Shown: piece after piece, positions 17,470 to 26,316 of the stretch | Position numbering within the stretch: the first letter of the stretch is position 1 | Layout of the letters: each line of letters opens with the position of its first letter | Assembly: GCF_002866825.1 (NCBI RefSeq) | Contig: NZ_PKUS01000003.1 | Location: forward strand, 1 to 64,000 | DNA from: Pseudohalioglobus lutimaris | Lineage (GTDB): Bacteria; Pseudomonadota; Gammaproteobacteria; Pseudomonadales; Halieaceae | Length of the DNA stretch: 64,000 nucleotides | Direction of reading: 5' to 3' | Notes under the pieces: generated by a model | Databases searched by the model: none | Told to the model about the DNA's origin: nothing | The model's input: only the letters and a program-made list of their open reading frames with translations | Made by a program: the position numbers and the translations under genes

Positions 17470-17681
17470 AGGATAGATAGTTGATGGGGGCTGCTGTAAC
17501 GCTGATCCAGCGTTTCGGATGGCACGGCATCCAGGCTGTTCTCAAGCTGGTACACCCTTATCCAAATTACAGGGAATTAGAAGGGATCGCGCAGAATCGT
17601 TACTCTGGCTGGAAAATGTTCTGGCATCGCGCTCAACAATAAGTGCCCCCTGGACCACATATTCATGGTGGGCGGCTCTCG

Positions 17682-18038
17682 CTAGGCCGTCGCTGTCTTC
17701 GTCCCAGCCTTCTTCCTGGCTTTTGACTTGCCAGCTTTCACGGCAACCAAGCCTTCCGCAGTCACCTGCTTGGTCGGCGTCCATTGCTCCAAATCGGCCT
17801 GGCATCTTGCCAGCGTGTGATTGGCTTGCATCGCCATCCAGCTCTCCGCCGAACGCCCCAGCACCTTACTCACCTTCACTGCTAGGGCTGGCGACAAGTC
17901 GATTTTTTCATGAACAAGACGGCTCAAGGTGGACTCTGACACTTCCAGCGCACCAGCCAATTCCGTGGCGGTGAGGCCCAACTCATCTATATAGTTGCGC
18001 TTGATGAACCCGCCCGGGTGTACAGTAATTTTAGCCAT
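17682..18038 (-). CDS. higA: HigA family addiction-module antitoxin
   Basis: A 118-residue HTH protein. It begins VHPGGFIKRNYIDELGLTAT, which is the HigA family signature, followed by the recognition segment ALEVSESTLSRLVHEKIDLS and the AESWMAMQANHTL segment. The last 20 residues are Lys/Ala-rich and probably disordered. Its ATG shares one base with the toxin stop codon, so the two are translationally coupled in the usual higBA order. It probably binds the inverted repeat at 18361-18390. Confidence 0.92.
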   Translation of the reverse strand: MAKITVHPGGFIKRNYIDELGLTATELAGALEVSESTLSRLVHEKIDLSPALAVKVSKVLGRSAESWMAMQANHTLARCQADLEQWTPTKQVTAEGLVAVKAGKSKARKKAGTKTATA

Positions 18039-18322
18039 CAGTGATAATCCTCATAATCCACGACATACGCGTCGCCGTTCTCAAATTCGAAGGTCATTCG
18101 CCAGTTGCCACTGACCCAAATAGCGTGCCGCCCTTTATCCTTTCCCTTCAAAGGGTGTAGGCGCCACCCCGGCAAATCCATATCCGCAATGTCCGTAGCG
18201 GAGTCCAAGGCGGCCAACTGGTCGCGCAGTTTGTCCTCATGGTCGGGATTGATGCCCCGGGTATTTTTACCTCCGCTATCGAATAATTTCTTCAACCCTT
18301 TGTGCTTGATGCTCTTGATCAA
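18038..18322 (-). CDS. higB: HigB family RelE-type toxin
   Basis: A 94-residue mRNA-interferase-type toxin when started at the TTG at 18322, which has GAAGGAAAG in front and gives the family N-terminus IKSIKHKGLKKLFDSG. A longer frame to 18379 would run into the inverted-repeat operator. The core DLPGWRLHPLKGKDKGRHAI, followed by SGNWRMTFEF and a C-terminal DYEDYH, is typical of HigB. Such toxins cut mRNA on the ribosome under stress. Confidence 0.9.
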   Translation of the reverse strand: MIKSIKHKGLKKLFDSGGKNTRGINPDHEDKLRDQLAALDSATDIADMDLPGWRLHPLKGKDKGRHAIWVSGNWRMTFEFENGDAYVVDYEDYH

Positions 18323-18360
18323 TTCCCACTTTCCTTCTGAGTACGCGAGCAGCGTAGTAA

Positions 18361-18390
18361 AATATTGCATATTGCACAAGATGCAATATT
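18361..18390. promoter_or_regulatory. Inverted-repeat operator of higBA
   Basis: AATATTGCAT and ATGCAATATT are perfect 10-bp arms with a 10-base spacer. The site ends 39 bases before the TTG start of higB, so it probably overlaps the promoter and is bound by HigA. Confidence 0.7.
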
Positions 18391-18511
18391 AAGTACGCTG
18401 TTGCTGGGGTGCCCCCAAATAGACCGTGTGCATGGCGAGATACAAATCCGACAATAGTATCAGAACGTTAGCTATTGCCGCTTTCACCGATCACTACTAC
18501 GCTCAGGCGAC

Positions 18512-19107
18512 ATGAGAGACGTCATTTACCTACTTTTTCACCTGCTCACCGCCCCGGCCAAGCTGATTAGACCCGGTGGCAGCCGAACTGTTATTGCTGA
18601 GAATCTACTCCTGAAGCAGCAGCTGATAATCCATAACAGGTCAAGGCAACGTGCACCATAAGGCGGGCGCAAGCCAGATCCAAAAGGACCGTCCAAAGAA
18701 GTCATAGATACCATTGTTGCGATGAAACAGCGTAATCCACGATTTCAGATGGCCACACTGTACCGCATGGCCAGTGCCAGCGACACCATCGATGGAAAGC
18801 CAACCTGCGAGTGCTTAAGACAGGCGAGATTAAATCACTGCCACATGTACCGATGTCGCATCCATTTGTTGAAAGACTGATTGGTGGTATTCGGCGAGAG
18901 TTGCTTGATCAAACACTGTTTTGGACTGCGACAGATCTGGAAAACAAGCTGCGGGATTATCAGTGCTGCCACAAACAGAGCCGAACTCTTACTGTCCGGG
19001 ACGGGGCTCCACCCTTGAGCTCTGAGGGAAAAAAGGTAATCGACATCAATAGTTACCAATGGGACAAACACTGTCGCGGGCTATTCGAACTACCAGTAGC
19101 AGCTTGA
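18512..19107 (+). pseudogene. Degraded integrase-core transposase remnant
   Basis: An N-terminal piece (ATG at 18512, 49 residues, ending RSRQRAP) contains GSRTVIAENLLLKQQLIIHN, found at the start of integrase-core transposases. A stop at 18659 interrupts it. Out of frame, KEVIDTIVAMKQRNPRF matches the next segment. A C-terminal piece (from about 18811) reads HPFVERLIGGIRRELLDQTL and LENKLRDYQ, the end of the rve catalytic domain. Most of the DDE core is missing. No terminal inverted repeats were found. The element is inactive. Confidence 0.85.
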
Positions 19108-19131
19108 ATTGTGAATTCGCCAGGGACACCT

Positions 19132-20067
19132 TCAGAAAACCTTGGTCAGTTTGATTCTGATCAGATGATCATGGTACCCATCAGTATCAACCTGTAGCGT
19201 CTTGCCATAATTCAGTTGAACACCGAAGCCCCGGGGAAGATACATACCCAGTGTCCCACCGAGCGCGAACTTTTCCGTTTCATTGCCAGCTCTGACGCCA
19301 TCGGTAACTGTTGCGCCACCAATCACGTATAACGCATCAACAGAACCCCAAAACCGGCGTGTAAAATCGTGCGTAAAATTCATTTCCAGACTGTAAAGAG
19401 GACGTTGCTCCAACTTTTCAGCATCGGTCAGGTCATCATTATCACCGTACCAGGTAACCCCCGGAGTGAGTTCCAGGCTGGTCAACTGACCTGGCATAAG
19501 TCCCTCCCCAAAATACCAAGCCACAGGAAGAGCTACCTGAAACGCCCAGCGATTGGCCCCGAGATTGAATGTTTCATCTGCGTCGTATGAGCCCAGGGGC
19601 AGGGTCAGCTTGCTCTGAAACCCCAGTGTAAAATCCGGCTTGTAGGAACTGAACGCTTGGGGTGACAACGCAGGTGACCCCACCACGCCAATCACCATTC
19701 CCAATACCGGGTCCGCAACACCTGAATTGCTCGACTGTTTGGATGTCCCAAGCAACTTGCCATCCAGTTCCCCCCCAGGAACCAAAGCGAAAAAACCGGC
19801 AGCTCTACCAGCAACTTCGTCGACTCGGGTAAGTTGCACCGCGACTAAATCGGCCTTGATACGGGCAGCAGGTTCGGCAGGACTGCCATCAACGTTGAAA
19901 CTGGTGTTCTGATGAATGGGCATCACATTCAGTGTCCGGGTTCCGACCGGCGCCAATTGGGTCGCCCTTGGGCCATCGCCAACGCCAGCCACCGAAAACC
20001 CGGAAAGCAGGATCAGTAGAAAGCCGGCGTTGGCACATCGCGTCGCGAACCTGGACTCACTCATCAT
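19132..20067 (-). CDS. Outer-membrane beta-barrel protein (phenol MetA-pathway transporter-like)
   Basis: A 311-residue exported protein. A signal peptide (FLLILLSGFSVAGV) precedes a barrel of alternating strands that ends in LIRIKLTKVF with the C-terminal Phe expected for outer-membrane insertion. The mature start, GTRTLNVMPIHQNTSFNVDG, and the PDFTLGFQSKLTLPLGSYD segment resemble the PF13557 family linked to catabolism of hydrophobic compounds. It is the last gene after a TonB receptor and a sulfatase, suggesting uptake of the same substrate. Confidence 0.8.
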   Translation of the reverse strand: MMSESRFATRCANAGFLLILLSGFSVAGVGDGPRATQLAPVGTRTLNVMPIHQNTSFNVDGSPAEPAARIKADLVAVQLTRVDEVAGRAAGFFALVPGGELDGKLLGTSKQSSNSGVADPVLGMVIGVVGSPALSPQAFSSYKPDFTLGFQSKLTLPLGSYDADETFNLGANRWAFQVALPVAWYFGEGLMPGQLTSLELTPGVTWYGDNDDLTDAEKLEQRPLYSLEMNFTHDFTRRFWGSVDALYVIGGATVTDGVRAGNETEKFALGGTLGMYLPRGFGVQLNYGKTLQVDTDGYHDHLIRIKLTKVF

Positions 20068-20141
20068 TAGAACTCGCTGCCAATAATTCAGGGAGATTCA
20101 GATTCAAAAGCCCGGCCCTGATGGTGGCCTTGAGCGCAGGC

Positions 20142-21674
20142 CTACTCTTCTGCCTGACCATCATTTTTATCACCGTCGTAAGCTAACGCCGCACTCGCAA
20201 AGTGCTTTCTGACAAAGGGCATGTAAGCATGCAGAAACAACGCTGGTTTTGATTCCTCGGCATAGCCATTCAATACGTCTTCTAACTCCTTTACTTTCTC
20301 CGGGTGCTTGTGAGCCAGGTTTTCCCGCTCTGCTACGTCGGACTCGAGATCGTATAACTCATTTGATGAAGGCAGTGCGGCATTTTTCACCAGCTTCCAG
20401 CGACCTTTTCTCACCGCTCCTCGATGTATCTCGGCATTAATCAGAATGTCAGCGTGAGGACTGGGGGCATCACCGGTGATCACTGGCCAGATATCCTTGC
20501 CATCGAGCGCGTTTTCACTCTCAACACTGCCGCTGGAGAGTTTGACCAGCGTGGGGAAAAAATCGACAACGTGAACCATTTCAGCAATCGCACCCGGCTC
20601 GATGCGTCCCGGCCAGTTTATGAAGGCAGCGCTGCGCACCCCGCCTTCATACAGCCCGCCTTTGGACCCGCGGAACGGCGAATTATCAGCCGGTGCAGGC
20701 TTGTCACCCTTGGCCATTGCCGCCGCCGCGTCATACTCGGCGATGCCACCATTGTCGGAGAAGAAAAGCAGTAAGGTATTGTCCCGCAGACCCTTTCTCT
20801 CGAGCGCTGCAATCACCTCGCCTACCGAGTCATCCAATGCCGCTGCCATGGCCGCATAGACGCGGCGTGTTTCATCTTCTATTCCCGAGACGCGGTCAAT
20901 GTAATGTTGCGGCGCCTGATAAGGAGCATGCACCGCGAGGTGAGGCAGATACAGGAAGAACGGTTTGTCGGTACTTTGCTGTTCAATAATGCGAACAGCA
21001 TCCCTGGTAAGTTGGTCGGTGAAGTAGCCCTGTTCATCGAGGAGTGCGCCGTTACGCTGCCAGTCCACCGACCCGGCCCGCTCTTTGGTATAGAAATCGA
21101 CTTCTCCCAGTGTGGTGCCGTAAAAGTAATCGAAGCCCCTGTTCTGCGGCCAGAAAGACTGATCAGCGTGACCGAGGTGCCATTTCCCGATGATGTAGGT
21201 TTTGTAACCGACGTCCTGCAATGCACTGGCCAGGGTTCGCTCGCTGTGCGGCAGGCCGTAGGTCTGCCCCGGAGTAATCACGAATGTCTGCAGCCCGTAA
21301 CGGATCGGATAGCGCCCGGTCATAAAGGCAGCCCGCGTGGGGGTACAGAAAGGCTGCACATACAGCGACTCGAAACGAGTTCCGGCCGCGGCAAGGTCAT
21401 CAATATGGGGCGTCAGCACATCCTCAGCCCCATTGAAGCCGACATCGGCAAAACCCAGGTCATCGGCAACGATGACCACGATATTTGGCTTGCCGTGTGC
21501 CTGAGCAGGTTCGCCCGCAACAACAGGTCCCGACAATCCAAGCGCCACTACCAAGGCAAGCACTGCTTGCAAACCACTGCCTTGCCACCGGCTGCAATAT
21601 GTGGATTCGCGCCTGTGCAAAAGTCTTACCGTAGGCCTCAAGATTCTTCGTTGCCTCCCCGTCGTTACCAACAC
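20142..21674 (-). CDS. Arylsulfatase (type I, formylglycine)
   Basis: A sulfatase of up to 510 residues. The metal site opens with VIVADDLGFADVGF, and the formylglycine motif is C110-T-P-T-R, followed by AAFMTGRYPIRYG. The LYDLESDVAERENLA segment near the C-terminus is also typical. A hydrophobic signal segment at residues 35-53 points to the periplasm. The start is uncertain: the long frame begins with GTG at 21674 and a later non-ATG start just before the signal segment is possible. It cleaves a sulfate ester of unknown parent. It is probably co-transcribed with the receptor 169 bases upstream. Confidence 0.9.
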   Translation of the reverse strand: MLVTTGRQRRILRPTVRLLHRRESTYCSRWQGSGLQAVLALVVALGLSGPVVAGEPAQAHGKPNIVVIVADDLGFADVGFNGAEDVLTPHIDDLAAAGTRFESLYVQPFCTPTRAAFMTGRYPIRYGLQTFVITPGQTYGLPHSERTLASALQDVGYKTYIIGKWHLGHADQSFWPQNRGFDYFYGTTLGEVDFYTKERAGSVDWQRNGALLDEQGYFTDQLTRDAVRIIEQQSTDKPFFLYLPHLAVHAPYQAPQHYIDRVSGIEDETRRVYAAMAAALDDSVGEVIAALERKGLRDNTLLLFFSDNGGIAEYDAAAAMAKGDKPAPADNSPFRGSKGGLYEGGVRSAAFINWPGRIEPGAIAEMVHVVDFFPTLVKLSSGSVESENALDGKDIWPVITGDAPSPHADILINAEIHRGAVRKGRWKLVKNAALPSSNELYDLESDVAERENLAHKHPEKVKELEDVLNGYAEESKPALFLHAYMPFVRKHFASAALAYDGDKNDGQAEE

Positions 21675-21842
21675 TCTTCGTCCTCCTCTGCGCCGACTGG
21701 GGTAATGATTACCCAGGAAGTTGACTTGCGATTGTGGCTATCTACGCCACCATCAACGTAGATAGCTTTTCGGTGATCTGATCGCCGTGCACGGCATTGC
21801 CGCGACGCTCGAAAGTGCAAAATGCAGCCGCCCAGCACAAGA

Positions 21843-24233
21843 TCAGAAGCGATATCTTGCCTGGACGGCAACGGAACGACCGCGCTCCGGCACACCGAAG
21901 TAGCTGTTGCTGTCCGTCAGGGCCACATCGTTGCGCCAGATCATGGTCTTCTCGTCGGTCAGGTTCTTGCCGATCACCGCCAGTGACCAGCTATCGCTGA
22001 TGCTGGCCAGGGCGATGCGCAGGTTCACCTTGGTTGCCGAGTCATGCTTGGTGTTGGGGTCCAGGTCCAGCGAGGAGTAGAAACTGCTGGTGAAGTTGAC
22101 GTCGAGGTTGTTGCGTAACTCGAGGTTGTCACCCAGCGGCAGTATCCACTCCGCGTTGAGGTTGCCACTCCACTCCGGGGCGAACAGGAGAGTTTCACCG
22201 CTGAGGTCCTGCCCGCCGCGTTCGCCGGGGGCGATGTTGGTGCCGTCTTCGCTCAGGCAGCCGGGATTGGCCACCGGATCGGAGACCTGGGGCACGGTAC
22301 AGGTGGCGCCGGTAAACGTGTCGTAGGTGGCGTCGAGATAGGCAACCGCGCCGCCGAGGGTAAAGCCCTCGGCCAGCAGCCAGCGGCCATCCACTTCAAC
22401 CCCCTGGCTCACTGATTCGCCGGCGTTGCCGACGCGGAACACGTCACCCACCAGGGAACTGACCTGGAGGTCGTCATACTCCATGCGGAAAATGGCGAGG
22501 TTCAGGTTCGCCGCGCCATCGGCCAGGGTCATCTTGGCGCCGAGCTCATAAGCCAGCACCGTTTCTTCGTCGTAGTTGAGAATGGAACTGTCCACTCCGG
22601 TATCCACTACCCCACCGTCGGGCTCGCCGGTGAAGATATTGCCGGTGCGTGCCGTGGGCCCGGCGTTGCTGTAGGCCTCATCGAAGCCGCCGCCCTTGTA
22701 GCCGGTGCTGATGCTGGCGTACACCATGGAATCATCAGTGACGTCCCACTGCAGGTTGGCGGACCAGGTGACCTTGTCCTCGTCACGCTCCAGGCCCTGG
22801 AACGAATGACTGCGTAAATCCTCGATCAGGATACCGCTGGCAGGATTGGCCAACACCACGAAATCCGCGCTGAGACGCGCGCCAAGGCCCGGGTTGGAAG
22901 CGGCCTTGTCGAGATCCTTTTCCTCTTCGTTGTAGCGCAGGCCCAGACCCAGGCGCAGCGTATCGGTAAGCGCGTAGGTGCCCTGTGCGAACACAGCCCA
23001 ACTGGTCGAGTCCTGGTCGAACTGCGTGGGGATGCGCTCGTCGGTGGTGAAGGTCAGCCCCGCTACCGACAGGGGCCCGGACTGCAGAAAATCGGTGTCG
23101 GTGTTGGTCTTCGCTACAGACAGTTCCGAGCTCTGGTAATAGGCGCCCACTATCCAGTCAAGGGTCTCGCCGCCGGGCGACACCAGACGGACTTCCTGGC
23201 TGAACTGCTCGTACTCCTCCTCCTGGAAGCGATTGAGTGCGGGCACGGCGGCGATATCGCTGTTGGTATTGCGCACGGTGTCATAGGTCGCGTAGCCGGT
23301 GATCGAGGTGAATGTGCCCACATCGATATCCCAGTTGAGCGTCAACAGGGCCACGTCGAGTTCGGTGTCGTCGGTATCGAGGATGTCCCCGGCGCCACGG
23401 TCATGGTCATCAAGGACCGGAAAAGGTGACTGGCCGAGGTAGTTGGTGGGCTGATCAGACTGGTACACCACCTGCGGTCGGCCGAGGGTTTCGAAGTCGC
23501 CATGCTCGTACTTGGCGATGATTTCCAGTGTATCCGTGGCCTCCCAGAGCAGGCTGCCGCGAATAAACAGGTTATCTTTGTCCGGCCCCTCCTTATCCAG
23601 GGTCTCGTTCTCCCACCAACCGTCCATGCCCTCGTAGCGCACGGCGAGGCGGCCGGCCAGGTTATCGCTGAGGCCACCGGTCAATACGCCGGTCAGTATC
23701 TGCTCGCCGTGGTCCGGGTCGTAGAGCGCCTCGACGAGACCGCCGGTCTCGAAGTCGGGGCGCGCGGTGGTGATATTGATGGCGCCGCCGATGGTGTTCT
23801 TACCAAAGAGGATTCCCTGTGGCCCCTTGAGCACTTCCACCCGCGCCAGGTCCAGGGTCAGCGGCACCTTCGCCAGTTGCCCCCTGCCGGAGTAAAGGCC
23901 GTCTATGTAGAGACCCACCGACTGTTCGAAGCCCTGGTTAGTGCCTGAGCCCACGCCGCGAATGAAGATATTGGAGGTGGCCTGACCCTGGTTGATATTC
24001 ACATTGGGAATGTACAGCGCCACCTGCTCGAGGTCGGTAATGCCTATATCGTCGATTCTGTCACCGCTCATCGCCGACACCGCGATGGGCACGTCCTGCA
24101 GGCTCTGCTCGCGCTTCTGCGCGGTAACCACCACTTCCTCCAGCATCAGTTGCTGTGCCATCAGTGGCGCAGTGGGCACCATGGCAAGCGCTATGGCAAT
24201 GGGGGTAAGGCGGTGAATGGCTGTAGTGCGCAT
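21843..24233 (-). CDS. TonB-dependent receptor
   Basis: A 796-residue outer-membrane receptor. It has a signal peptide ending PLMAQQ, a TonB box/plug start (LEEVVVTAQKREQSLQDVPI), the plug motif VEVLKGPQGILFGKNTIGGA and a C-terminal barrel ending VAVQARYRF. This subgroup with the AQKRE box is common in Sphingomonadales and marine Gammaproteobacteria for import of hydrophobic or complex organic substrates. Triplicate 21-bp-phased repeats lie 70 bases upstream of its start. The sulfatase and outer-membrane protein genes follow it on the same strand, so it is likely the import component of a sulfate-ester system. Confidence 0.93.
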   Translation of the reverse strand: MRTTAIHRLTPIAIALAMVPTAPLMAQQLMLEEVVVTAQKREQSLQDVPIAVSAMSGDRIDDIGITDLEQVALYIPNVNINQGQATSNIFIRGVGSGTNQGFEQSVGLYIDGLYSGRGQLAKVPLTLDLARVEVLKGPQGILFGKNTIGGAINITTARPDFETGGLVEALYDPDHGEQILTGVLTGGLSDNLAGRLAVRYEGMDGWWENETLDKEGPDKDNLFIRGSLLWEATDTLEIIAKYEHGDFETLGRPQVVYQSDQPTNYLGQSPFPVLDDHDRGAGDILDTDDTELDVALLTLNWDIDVGTFTSITGYATYDTVRNTNSDIAAVPALNRFQEEEYEQFSQEVRLVSPGGETLDWIVGAYYQSSELSVAKTNTDTDFLQSGPLSVAGLTFTTDERIPTQFDQDSTSWAVFAQGTYALTDTLRLGLGLRYNEEEKDLDKAASNPGLGARLSADFVVLANPASGILIEDLRSHSFQGLERDEDKVTWSANLQWDVTDDSMVYASISTGYKGGGFDEAYSNAGPTARTGNIFTGEPDGGVVDTGVDSSILNYDEETVLAYELGAKMTLADGAANLNLAIFRMEYDDLQVSSLVGDVFRVGNAGESVSQGVEVDGRWLLAEGFTLGGAVAYLDATYDTFTGATCTVPQVSDPVANPGCLSEDGTNIAPGERGGQDLSGETLLFAPEWSGNLNAEWILPLGDNLELRNNLDVNFTSSFYSSLDLDPNTKHDSATKVNLRIALASISDSWSLAVIGKNLTDEKTMIWRNDVALTDSNSYFGVPERGRSVAVQARYRF

Positions 24234-24302
24234 GAGAGCTTTCCTCTATTTGAATTATTCACGGCCCTTTAAGACTATCATCGGTATCACAATAAACTTT
24301 TG

Positions 24303-24355
24303 ATTTGGCGACAATGACTTGCGATGCCGTGACAAGCCTGCCTCCGTTCGCGACA
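24303..24355 (+). promoter_or_regulatory. AraC-type operator: three repeats at 21-bp spacing
   Basis: ATTTGGCGACA (24303-24313), TGCCGTGACA (24325-24334) and GTTCGCGACA (24346-24355) end exactly 21 bases apart, two helical turns. The first begins 70 bases before the leftward TonB receptor start. The same motif and spacing recur at 32141 and 44051. Confidence 0.65.
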
Positions 24356-24364
24356 GTTACTCGC

Positions 24365-26278
24365 CTAGCGAGACACGCCGGTGTACCAGATCGGGGACGT
24401 ATAGGCGCGCTCCTGCAGCGTCATGGTTATATCGTCGGGCAGGTCTATCCCGAAACGAGCCTGGTCGTAGGCGGTCCAGCGCGGCGTGGGTATTTCGATC
24501 ACCCGGGCATAATAGAAAGCATCCTGTGCGGGATCGAAATCGGGATCCGTCCACACCGTGGTCAGCTCCGCCGCGCCGATGGTATTGGTCCAGGTGGGCA
24601 CCGACATGTCGACAGTATTGCCAACCGGCGGCAACTTGCCATCTTCGCCTGGCACACGATCCCCTGACCACGCCACATCGTAGACTTTTTCCTGCGCAGT
24701 GCCCTGGTCATCCAGCCAGCCCTTGACTACCTGCACACGATCGAGGTTGGCCCCGTCCGGATCGCGCATGGCGGCTACCAGAAAACTGGGGGCGCTACCT
24801 TTTCTGGCTGCAGGCAGGTCGCCGCCCATGGGTACGCCTTTGGCATAGCCCACGCGGGCGATATCGCGGCGTCGCTCATCCGCGGCATCAAGGCCATAGC
24901 CGCCAAAGAAACGCACACGGATACGGGTGCCGGTGGTGGCATAGGCCTCGCGTCGCTGCATGGCATCGAATACTTCGCCGCGCGTATTCTCCCTCGCCCA
25001 AACCGCCACCAGGCTACCGGCCGAGGTTTCCCAGCCTTGGCGAACCAGGCCCAGTTCCTTGTTCTGCTTGGCGACCGCCGTGGCCCGCTCCGGCCTGGGC
25101 TCCTCAGGCGTATTCTTGCTGAAGAAATTTTCCTCGCGTGCGGTGGAGGCCGCCAGGTGGGTATCGGTGGAACCGATCATGCCGAACTTGTAGGGGTTCA
25201 CGCCCAGGGCACTGCCCAGTTCAAGGCCACGCTTAAGGCCGGAACGTGCATACTCGCCCGACAACATGTCCGGCGTCTTGGCCTCACTGAGATCGAGATT
25301 ACCGATGTCCCAGGTCTCGAAGTCGGCGAACTCGTCATCCGTTGACAGCAGTGGGTGGGATTCGCCGTCGCCCTTGTGCTGCGACACTTCCACCAGGGGC
25401 TCCCAGCGCTGGCGGGTGCGCGCGTACTCGGCGTCCAGCCCCTTGCCCTTATTGAAGTCGTCAACCAGCGGGAACATCCAGCCATTTGACAGGTTGCCGT
25501 TGTGCGGTATGGCGAGCATCTGCCCCCCGGTGAGGGCCTCCCAGTCCTGCATCCACTTCCAAAGGTCGCGGGGGTTCGGGCTGCCCACCGGGGGAGTTGT
25601 GGTATAGGGTTCGACTTTTTCCGCCACGGCTGCGTTGTCGCGCATCAGCACCACGCGGTGCAGGTTGTTGCCGTTAACCAGGGACGTCCATTCAAAGCCG
25701 AACAGGGTGGTAAAGCGGCCGGGTTCGTTGAACTCCCGACCAGCCGCGACCGTGTCTTCCCAGGCGGAACGGTAGGCGGGATTGCCGGGCTGGTAGTTGA
25801 GTGCCTCGGGTACGTCACCCTGGGCAAAGCGGGCGATCATACCCACCATGGCCTTCTTGGCGGTCATGCCCCCGGCGTTGAAGGCCGCATTGAGTTCACG
25901 GCCATAGGGGTCGGCCATGATATTGGGTGCGCCTTTCAGTATGTCGGTGATCACGCCCATTCCGTCACTGTGATCGGTGACTGCGAGGAAGTCATAGGGC
26001 CGAGAGATTTTGAGGGGCAGCCCGGTGTTGGAGATGACCTCGTCGCCGCGGGCGAAGCGATAGGCATCGCCGGGCATGAGGCGCGTACCACCACCGCCGG
26101 CGTCCGCCGACAAGCCGGAATGCACGTGCACGTCGCCGAACAGCACCTGCGTGGGATAGTCGCGACCTGCATAGGGTGAGAACGACTTCTGGGCATCTGT
26201 TGCAGCCTGCGCGGGCAGGCTCATGGCGACGGTGATGACTGCGGCAGTTACCATGCCTGGCAGTGCGCGTTGCTGCAT
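24365..26278 (-). CDS. DUF3604 family exported protein (copy A)
   Basis: A 637-residue protein with a signal peptide ending PAQAATD. The DUF3604 metal-site start FGDVHVHSGLSADAGG (H51, H53) is followed by LAVTDHSDGMGV, FGFEWTSLVNGNNLHRVVLM and IPHNGNLSNGWMF, which are the remaining PHP-like histidine motifs. The C-terminus ends QERAYTSPIWYTGVSR. The family is often beside sulfatases and receptors; phosphoesterase-like hydrolysis has been suggested but not shown. It is the last gene of the operon starting at 32075 and a clear paralogue of 27895-29766. Confidence 0.9.
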   Translation of the reverse strand: MQQRALPGMVTAAVITVAMSLPAQAATDAQKSFSPYAGRDYPTQVLFGDVHVHSGLSADAGGGGTRLMPGDAYRFARGDEVISNTGLPLKISRPYDFLAVTDHSDGMGVITDILKGAPNIMADPYGRELNAAFNAGGMTAKKAMVGMIARFAQGDVPEALNYQPGNPAYRSAWEDTVAAGREFNEPGRFTTLFGFEWTSLVNGNNLHRVVLMRDNAAVAEKVEPYTTTPPVGSPNPRDLWKWMQDWEALTGGQMLAIPHNGNLSNGWMFPLVDDFNKGKGLDAEYARTRQRWEPLVEVSQHKGDGESHPLLSTDDEFADFETWDIGNLDLSEAKTPDMLSGEYARSGLKRGLELGSALGVNPYKFGMIGSTDTHLAASTAREENFFSKNTPEEPRPERATAVAKQNKELGLVRQGWETSAGSLVAVWARENTRGEVFDAMQRREAYATTGTRIRVRFFGGYGLDAADERRRDIARVGYAKGVPMGGDLPAARKGSAPSFLVAAMRDPDGANLDRVQVVKGWLDDQGTAQEKVYDVAWSGDRVPGEDGKLPPVGNTVDMSVPTWTNTIGAAELTTVWTDPDFDPAQDAFYYARVIEIPTPRWTAYDQARFGIDLPDDITMTLQERAYTSPIWYTGVSR

Positions 26279-26316
26279 AAGAATAACTCCTGTTGATTGT
26301 GCCGATGATGCGGTAA

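Larger units (their letters stand above)
17083..17681. other. Island-boundary stretch without a supported gene
   Basis: No frame has a family signature. The stretch holds a 3' tRNA fragment (17324-17351), the right copy of the direct repeat (17415-17469) and a partial relative of its end (ATGGTCCCAGAATGGTCCCA near 17250). It reads as an old integration site. Confidence 0.6.

Noticed and set aside
18512-19107. Active insertion sequence
   Set aside because: Stops, frame changes and loss of most of the catalytic core, with no terminal repeats seen.
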